From Voacanga thouarsii (taxonomy: Eukaryota > Streptophyta > Magnoliopsida > Gentianales > Apocynaceae), in the NCBI GenBank assembly GCA_026120185.1, contig JANUWF010001060.1, positions 186,001 to 250,000 of the forward strand: DNA of 64,000 nucleotides, in the 5' to 3' direction. Below the pieces are notes generated by a model. It was not told the origin of the DNA. It made no database searches and saw only the letters and a program-made list of their open reading frames with translations. Below, piece after piece: positions 56,955 to 64,000 of this stretch (the stretch's first letter is position 1; every line of letters starts with the position of its first letter). Made by a program: the position numbers and the translations under genes.

Positions 56955-58200
56955 ATGGCCCCAAAGAATAACAAAACGACATCAACTCGTTCAAAGGTTG
57001 CTGATATCATGGAGGCTGCTACAACTATTGGTAAGGCTTCACAAGCTTCAAGCCAAAGCATGCTAACAAGAAGTAAGTCTCGAGCTCTTTCACTAAGCGA
57101 GGCTCAAAACTTCACCATTGTCTCATCATCTGCAAATGCAAAGTTGAAGCAAGATGCTGCTTCCACAATGCGCAAAATGTCACCTTCATTAGAATAAACG
57201 AATATCTCCAAGCAAGTTGACCAAAGTTCAAGGACTGGCTCTTCGCCTCAATTCCCCCACAGAGACATCAAATCTAAATCTTCATTCAATGAAGATTCTA
57301 CTGCTTTTTCTGTGGCACTAGTTATGATGACTAGTACACAAAGTCTGGAAAACCAACTTGTGCACCTCAAAAAATTATCGGAAGGACTCGCCAAAAACTC
57401 CCAAGAGCAAGATCTCACCATTGCGCATCTCATCAAATGCTTTGAGAAAACTGGTGAAACAAGTCAAGCCCCTCTAAAGAGATCTGAAGTACAAGAGGAA
57501 ATGGAAACTTCCAAGAAATCACAGGATATTCAGATATCCTCCGAAGGTATAATTCCTATTAACCAGCTCAAAGACTTTATCATGGGTACGATTAAGGACA
57601 AGTATGAAGGAGGTAGCAAATCCACCTTCACAAATGAAAAGTCTTATTCGCAGAGAATTGATGATATGAGAATGCTAACTGGATATCAGCCACCAAAGTT
57701 TCAAGAATTTGATGGCAAAGGAAATCCCAAGCAGCACGTGGCTCACTTCATTGAGACGTGCAACCATGCTGGAACTTATGAGGATCTACTAGTGAAATAG
57801 TTTGTACGATCCTTCAAAGGAACTGCATTTGACTGGTACACCGATCTGGCCCCTGGTTCCGTCAACAATTCGGAGCAACTTGAACAAGAATTTCTTAGTA
57901 GATTCTATAGCACTGAAGAATCGTCAGTATGGTAGAACTCACCAACTCCCGTCAATGGAAAGACGAACTAGTAGTGGACTACATCAACAGATGGAGGAAT
58001 TTGAACCTCAATTGTAGAGATCGTCTAAGTGAATCATCTACAATTGAGATGTGCATTCAAAGCATGCATTGGGGACTCTAGTATATCCTTAAAGGGATCA
58101 TACCAAAGGAATTGGCAACCTGTGCTCATGATATGGAATTGAGCATTGTCGCACATGGGGGTAAGACACCTGTTCAAGACCCCAAAAGGAAACAAAGAAA
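56955..58200 (+). pseudogene. Gypsy gag, degraded
   Basis: Starts MAPKNNKTTSTRSKVADIME, a Ser/Lys-rich N-terminus, with a stop at 57197. It continues with HLIKCFEKTGETSQ, then GYQPPKFQEFDGKGNPKQHV and AHFIETCNHAGTYEDLLVK, a stop at 57798, and the capsid core FVRSFKGTAFDWYTDLAPG, EQEFLSRFYST. A frameshift near 57930 leads to KDELVVDYINRWRNLNLNC and SMHWGLLYILKGIIPKELA. These are the Retrotrans_gag signatures of plant Ty3/gypsy elements. Confidence 0.85.
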
Positions 58201-58221
58201 AATAAGATTTTAGAAAAAGGA

Positions 58222-59753
58222 TGATGTGTACGAATTTAGGTATAAGAAATCATATAAAAATAAACACATTCTCAATCAAGTTTAAATTAAAATATTAACC
58301 TAAATTATACATATGAGCAAGCGTACTTATCATCAGCATAGAGTTTAATACGAGTAGCGATCCTCAAGGAACAAGTATGCAGTAATCATTTTTCTTTCAT
58401 TGTTTAATCGACTCAATAAAGTGAAAAAAAATAAAAATAAAAATAAAAATAAAATAAAAGAATATATACATGTCAAAGATGGAGAATTATGCAACTCAAA
58501 CCATTATTTTGACAAACGTGATCTTAAAGTACCCAATCATTATTATAATTAATCATTCTCTTGGCATTATGAAGGATTAAGATAGATTTACTTCTTTTCT
58601 AATCCATGAATCACTATTTTCTAGACAAATTAGCATCACATATCCTGTTTCAACTAATTCACCCAAAAGATGCATTAAACACAATCCTTGATTAAATTTC
58701 CATACCTGGCAAATTTAGAATATAAAATTAACCAATGAATCCAAATCTTGGTAGACATCAATTAACCTTTAATTACTCAGTTCTTAGCAATTAACCCTTT
58801 TTCCAAACAAGTTAATAGACAAAAAAATATGAAATTAATGAATTGAGACCACCATCAACACCTTTTCCAAGCAAGTTAATAAAAAGAAACAACAAATTAA
58901 TCTCATAATCAGCATAAGTAATTAAATACCAAGAAAAACAATTAATTAATCAAAATATCAAAGTAACTCTAAAAATCATGAATACCTAAAACAATGTTAA
59001 ATTACAATAAAACAATTGATACATCATTGTTCAAGAAAAGAAAACAAAGTCAAAAGAAAGCACTCATAGACAAGCCTCATTCTTCTGTCTTTATAGACTC
59101 TCTTGTACAATCCTCCTTTATCTGATGAATTCCTCCTTAATTTTGAGTGATTTGTGTTTTGATCCGTGAATTCCTCCCTATGACTTGTGTTTTTCCTTTT
59201 ATTTATAGGCTTTAGAAGTCCAAAATTCGTTCTTCTAGGGTTTCTGGCCAAATAGAAATAGGAAAATACTAAAACTCTCTAAATTTCCAAAAATGAGCAT
59301 GAAAATCGAGGCACCACCTCTGTACCAGTGCATAGCCGGTGCTGCCTGACTTACCTAAGGCCGGCGCCGGTTGTAGTCGTTTCTCCATCCATTCGTTGAT
59401 TTTTCTTGATTTTCATGCCAATTCTTCCAGATTACAGCCGGCACGACCCCTGAGCTTCCAACCGGTGCCAACTATGTTCTGTTTAGCTCTTGTTTTGCCG
59501 ATTTTTCATCGCCTCAAAATACGTGCCAACAACATGTGGCCGGCACCAGTTCTCCTGTCTTGGCTGGTGCCACCTCTACTCTATTTAGCGACGATTTTAC
59601 CTTATTTTACCCCTAAAATCTAAAATAATGCACAAAATACCTTTCCAAGGGTAAAATCTCAACTATGAAGGAATATGACCAATTATTGAACAAAATGTAT
59701 CACAAAATGGCCTCAAATAACTAGGAAATATATGACTAATGTAGGCCCTATCA
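58222..59753. mobile_element. Probable solo LTR, 1532 bp, in the gypsy gag-protease linker
   Basis: Begins tgatgtgtacgaattt and ends gtaggccctatca, so it has TG..CA ends. The flanks aagga (58217-58221) and aggga (59754-59758) agree at four of five positions. Non-coding, AT-rich, with a less AT-rich block near 59320-59600 (ggccggcgccggttg). The gypsy reading resumes right after it. Orientation is not settled; on the minus strand it would start TGATAGGGCCTACATT. Confidence 0.65.
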
Positions 59754-59759
59754 AGGGAG

Positions 59760-61671
59760 AAAATCTGTCTCTAAAACTGAAGCAAAAGAATCCATGGCCA
59801 TGGTCACAGCTCTGATAAAAATATCTTCAAAGGTAACTCAAAAAGTGTCCAAGAAGATGGATCCTTTGCAGGAAATGAAAAAGGTAACCTTAGAAGAAAG
59901 GCAGTCTAAGGAATATTCTTTCCTCGACTCTGATGTTTCTTCAATGTTCAATAAATTATTAGCTGCTAAAGCTATAGAGTTGCCAGAAGTAAAGCATCCA
60001 AATGAAGTTGTACGAATAAATGATCCCAACTATTGCAAGTAACATCGGCTGATTGGTCATCCAATTGAGCGGTGTTTTATCTTTAAGGACAAGATCATGC
60101 AGTTGGTCCGTGAATGACATGTAGTCCTTGAAGAAGATAAAGCACCTGCAAATTTGACAACTGTTGTCATCCCTCCCGTTGAACCTGTTATTTTAGAGGT
60201 TAAGTTTGGAAGTTTTGATCTTGTCAAGGTTGAAGTTGACAAACAAGTCCTTCCTACCGAAGGATATCAACAAGAAGTTGAAGAACCTTCTGTCCATGGC
60301 GAAGATAAAGGCTAGACACTTGTGACAAAAGGAAAGAAACGCACTAAAGCCTCAAGAGATGGAGCTTTACTGGTAAGAAGTAGATTCACAAAGAAAAATG
60401 GGAGAAAGGTCAAAAGTAAGAAGACCAAACCTACATCAATAGTAGATGATTCTTTTTGGAAGAAATCTCTGGCACCTCTTACGCTGAAAGATTTCATACC
60501 AAAATTTAACATTGTTTCATGCTATGCCATACATGATGAAGAAAATGAAGAAGATAATGCTAACTATATAAAAGAAGGAGACCTGGAGAGAATTGAAGCT
60601 TCAGCAGACCTTAGTAGCTATATGGTTGAGATCACATTTACTGATGATGATTTGCTGCTTGGCTCAACGCCTTACAATAGACCGTTATTTGTAGCTAGCT
60701 ACGTGCAAGAACAGAGAGTGAATAGGATACTGTTAGATGAAGGATCGGTAGTGAACATCTTACCTCTACGAACATTAAGAGAGTTGGGCATTTCTATAGA
60801 TGAGTTGTCCCAAAGCCACCTTATGATACAATGCTTCAAACAAGTGGGGCAACAAGCTAATGGTACCCTCCGATTAGACATATTAATTGAAGACATGCTT
60901 TCAACTGCTATTTTCCATATTATTGATGCTAAGACCTCCTACAATATTCTACTAGGAAGACCATGGCTCTATGATAATAGTGTGGTGCCATCAACTCTGC
61001 ATCAATGCTTCAAATTCCGTCGAAATAGCGTGGTGAAGAAAATAGATGCTGATGATAAACCATTCACTAAAGCTGAGGCGCATATTGTTGATGCTATGTA
61101 CTATATTAAAAAAGATGGTGAATCAACTAAGATCGATTTATCATGGGGGAAGGAAGATAAAAAGGTTACTTTCTCCAAAGATGTCAAAGCTACAATATGT
61201 GCAGAAAGCTCTATCAAGCAATTTGCATACAGTAAGCCATTGGGAGGGCTCACTTTGCCTCTTACAAAGGTTAATCCAGTTAAGTCATCAAATACTCCTA
61301 TAAAAGGATTTGTTTAGGCAAAGAAAAAAGAAAAAGTAGACTATGGTGAATTACCGACCTTACGTACTAAGGAAGGATTTGACCCAAATACTTATAAACT
61401 CTTAGCAAAAGCTGGATATAATTCACAAAGTCAATATTTGTAGGGAAAGCTTCCTACTGATATTGACAAGAAAAAGGGTCAAAGCTCAAGATCTACCCGA
61501 AGTATGCTAATAGGAAAAGAGCATGTCGGCTTGGGTTACAAACAAGCATCTCCCATTTGGCTCAAGATCAAAAGGGCCAATGTATAGTATATTATTGTAG
61601 AAGATGAAGTGACATTAAAACCGCGATTTGTTTTTGGTGGGATAGAAGATACAAACTCACATCCATCTGTC
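59760..61671 (+). pseudogene. Gypsy linker and retropepsin-like protease, interrupted by stops
   Basis: The linker reads MDPLQEMKKVTLEERQSKEY, then SFLDSDVSSMFNKLLAAKAI, PEVKHPNEVVRINDPNYCK, a stop, and HPIERCFIFKDKIMQLV. A long clean frame (60322-61317, 331 residues) holds the protease: DDDLLLGSTPYNRPLFVASY, RILLDEGSVVNILP (active-site region, with DEGS in place of D-T/S-G as is common in this group), then YNILLGRPWLYDN. A G-patch-like part follows: YKLLAKAGYNSQSQYL and IGKEHVGLGYKQASPIWLKI. Stops lie at 60041, 60115, 60313, 61315, 61441 and 61586. The break at 61671 is the solo LTR. Confidence 0.85.
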
Positions 61672-63463
61672 TGTTTGGATGTATGCCCTCTTAAACTAGA
61701 TTTCTGATGTAAAAATCGAATGTTTTAATAAAAGAATTTATTTTTAGAAATTGTTTGTGAATTTATAATTTTATTTGCGCACAATTACATTTGGAAAAGA
61801 CCCATTGTGTTTAGGTAAGTGGTCCATGTGAATAGAGGTCTGTCATAGTAAGGTATGGATCACGGGTTACTTAACACATAAACTTTTGTTCCTAACCGAT
61901 TGATGAGAATGGGAATTTCATCATGTTTAGGTTATTATGTTGTGAATTCTAAATGGGAAATGGCTTACCTTTAGCCAGTGAGTAGTCCACTCACTTCATG
62001 ACATAAGCGTATTTCGAATACGTAGAACAGGACCTATAGTAGTGATTTCTAAAAGTACTATATGGTAGAAACCTAGACTACTACCTTTATAGCGTGGACT
62101 AGTACTCTACGACTTGAGTATGAGTTGGTGATCTGACGAAGTTGGAAGCATATACTTTGGTATGCTATAGTTGAGGTTCTATCGTAGGGCTAATATGCTT
62201 GCATGTTAGGTATGTGTGACTAGTTAGTTAAGACAGACTTGTACAAGATATTTTCTATACTATATCGCCCCTTATGGTTGTCTAAATGATCTAATATCCA
62301 AGGCCCTAGGAAACATGACTTGAATGTTTGCTTTAGGGTAGCTCCCTTGGAAAGTGGAAACAATCCAAGAAGTCGTGGATCATTGGATTAGGGCCTAAGG
62401 ATGGTAGATGTCATTTAGAGAGGTGCTAGTACACTTTTTCCTCTCTAAATGTACGGCAATGTATAGAGGGGTATTTTAGTCATTACACCTATAAGTCAGA
62501 AACTTTGCTAACACAATATTGTCCTTGGGGTCAATATTTCCTTATGGTGATATTAGAAAATATTTAAAATGTAAAATACAACTATTTATATGGCAAGGGT
62601 ATTTTGGTCATTTTAGTAGCCAAGGCGGTGTGTCTTTTGGTCCCTAGTATATACTGTGAGTCCTACTTAAATACGGGCTAAGGAATTGATCTTAAATTAA
62701 ATGGAATTTATGTTATTTAAATAGCCTGATTTAATTATTGGGTTAGAATAAAATAAAAGTCCATGGAGAGAAAATTAATTAAATTAGTTTGGTGGGTTAA
62801 TTAATTATTCAGGGCTTTGGCCCAATTTGAATAATTAGGGATTAACCCGGGACTAATCTAATTTAGGCTTTTTTAATTGGACTGGTTTATTTGGGCTAAA
62901 AAATTAATTATTTGTTGGGCCATTGAGTTGGTTCTAACTAGAATAATTAATTAAGTCCAATAGGTTAAACCAAGAGTCCAATAGCCCAGTCCAGTTTAAC
63001 TTAGGATTTTTTATTTAGGTTAAATAGGAGGATTGGAAACAACGTGGTTGAAAATCAGACACACAAGCTAGAGACGGCTTCTTCTTGGTAGAGCTAGACG
63101 TCTCCCTCTCTCTCTCCAGAAAAATCCCCTAGCCTATTAGTTGTTCACCAAACGGTAGTTAGGCAGGCTATATACTGGAAGATCGAGAGTTCGGCGTTCA
63201 CATACATGTAAAGGTGGAGTATGAGACTTGCAGGAATCGCACTAGAGGTTTCCACCAGCACACTTACCCTGATTGTGCATGTTCCAGCCCAACCACCTTT
63301 GAGAACCAGAAAAAGAGATAAAATTTTAAAAACTTTGGGATTGGGACAGGGTGCAACCGGCACCGGTGCTGGCCCTATTCTGGAATCAATTGTTCTTATT
63401 TTTCCATTTTTTTTATGTTCGCTTCCGCTGCGTGCTCTGTGTTTCCCACTTTCCACGCCTTCA
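61672..63463 (+). mobile_element. Solo LTR of the copia-1/copia-2 family, 1792 bp
   Basis: Begins tgtttggatgtatgccctc and follows the family landmarks (aaaagacccattgtgtttagg, cgaatacgtagaacagg, ggggtcaatatttcc, ttaattattcaggg), ending ccacgccttca. The flanks ctgtc at 61667-61671 and ctgtc at 63464-63468 form a perfect 5-bp target duplication, and the gypsy frame continues across the two sites. The last 450 bp differ strongly from the other LTRs of the family, including a GC-rich caaccggcaccggtgctgg block. Confidence 0.92.
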
Positions 63464-64000
63464 CTGTCTTCACTAGGTTAGGCCTAAAGAAAAGCAGAAA
63501 ATCTATTTTCAAAAGGCTTGGAGTCACAGTCACTTCAAAGATAAGACATTCTAGTAAAGTTTCCTCTAAGGCAAGAATTAATGGTGGTGAATTGCAATAG
63601 AATCTTAAAAATAATAATACAAGTGATATCTGTTTTGCCTTGTGATGAAGAAAGTGTAGCCTCTTGTAATAACATCACCATTTATGAGGAAGAGTGTATC
63701 GAGGAAGAAGATGTTGAGCATGCTCTAATAGAACTTGAAGAAGGCGTAAAAACTGTAGTTGATAAACTGAAAGAAGTAAATTTGGGCACTATTGAAGATC
63801 CTCGCTCAATTTACATAAATGTACTCTTATCACCCGAAGAAGAAAAGGCCTATATCGACTTGTTGAAGGAATTCAGGGACGTCTTTACTTAGACATACAA
63901 AGAAATGCCTGGCTTAAACATAAAAATTGTTGTCCATCATTTAGCTGTAAAGGATGGAGCGACACTAGTAAAGTAAGCCTAACAGTGTTTCCGACCTGAG
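63464..64000 (+). pseudogene. Gypsy polyprotein, segment before reverse transcriptase
   Basis: VFTRLGLKKSRKSIFKRLG is the repeated FxRLG motif that precedes RT in this gypsy group. After a stop at 63598 comes a frame (63581-63892) with an acidic stretch, then DKLKEVNLGTIEDPRSIYIN, SPEEEKAYIDLLKEFRDVFT, a stop, and YKEMPGLNIKIVVHHLAVK, which is the run-in to the RT domain. RT itself lies beyond the window. Confidence 0.85.

Larger units (their letters stand above)
56019..64000 (+). mobile_element. Ty3/gypsy retrotransposon, right end outside window
   Basis: The 5' LTR is 56019-56856, followed by gag, a retropepsin-like protease and the region leading into RT, cut by the window edge. Two solo LTRs (58222-59753 and 61672-63463) are inserted. 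When these are ignored the coding order is continuous. The coding part has several stops, so the copy is defective. Confidence 0.88.

Noticed and set aside
59339..59623. 94-residue frame in the solo LTR
   Set aside because: Non-coding LTR sequence with a locally higher GC content.

Overview
The window looks like a repeat-rich, AT-rich piece of nuclear genome from a flowering plant, most likely a eudicot. The evidence is the set of element families (Ty1/copia, Ty3/gypsy, CACTA, MULE, hAT, LINE) and the plant-specific gene families found as fragments (RWP-RK/RKD, MYB-CC, U-type cyclin, SYP7 SNARE, LRR receptor kinases, plant mobile domain). I could not place it more precisely. I see no intact host gene: every host-like gene is a fragment or is broken by stops, frameshifts or insertions. 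All calls come from reading the sequence by eye; no alignment was run.

Layout. 1-2.8 kb: AT-rich repeats and a reverse-strand relic of a CACTA (En/Spm) Transposase_24 gene. 3.0-11.4 kb: pieces of a forward copia element (copia-2: leader/gag fragment, integrase-RT-RNase H fragment, partial LTR). Its pol gene is cut by the right end of a CACTA element (CACTA-A, TIR ending at 8368). 11.4-28.0 kb: a second CACTA of the same family (CACTA-B), starting with its TIR inside the copia-2 LTR and interrupted by a structurally complete 8.66 kb copia (copia-1, 13707-22367, 5-bp TSD). CACTA-A and CACTA-B share a decayed RKD (RWP-RK) gene and the same subterminal repeats. In the stretch between these they carry different host gene scraps: a MYB-CC fragment in A and a SYP7-type Qc-SNARE exon in B. 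B also has a U-type cyclin exon further left.

28.0-51.5 kb: remains of LRR receptor genes: an LRR fragment split by a solo LTR, a RLK7/HAIKU2-like ectodomain relic, and an LRR subfamily XII-like gene. The last is spread over 18 kb because a complete MULE (34134-42127, 9-bp TSD, 138-bp TIRs, MURA plus a plant-mobile-domain gene) sits in an exon and a copia element (copia-3, 42823-50489, 5-bp TSD), itself carrying a hAT element, sits in the following intron. 51.6-53.3 kb: a short non-coding CACTA (3-bp TSD ATC) with a tRNA-like segment inside. 53.4-55.9 kb: a LINE RT fragment, microsatellites and an uninterrupted ORF of the putative plant transposon protein family. 56.0-64.0 kb: a Ty3/gypsy element running off the right edge, interrupted by two solo LTRs, one with a perfect 5-bp TSD.

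The most unusual content is the CACTA family pairing a degenerate RKD gene with a variable cargo segment, and the MULE pairing MURA with a PMD gene and evenly matched 23-bp palindromes near both ends.
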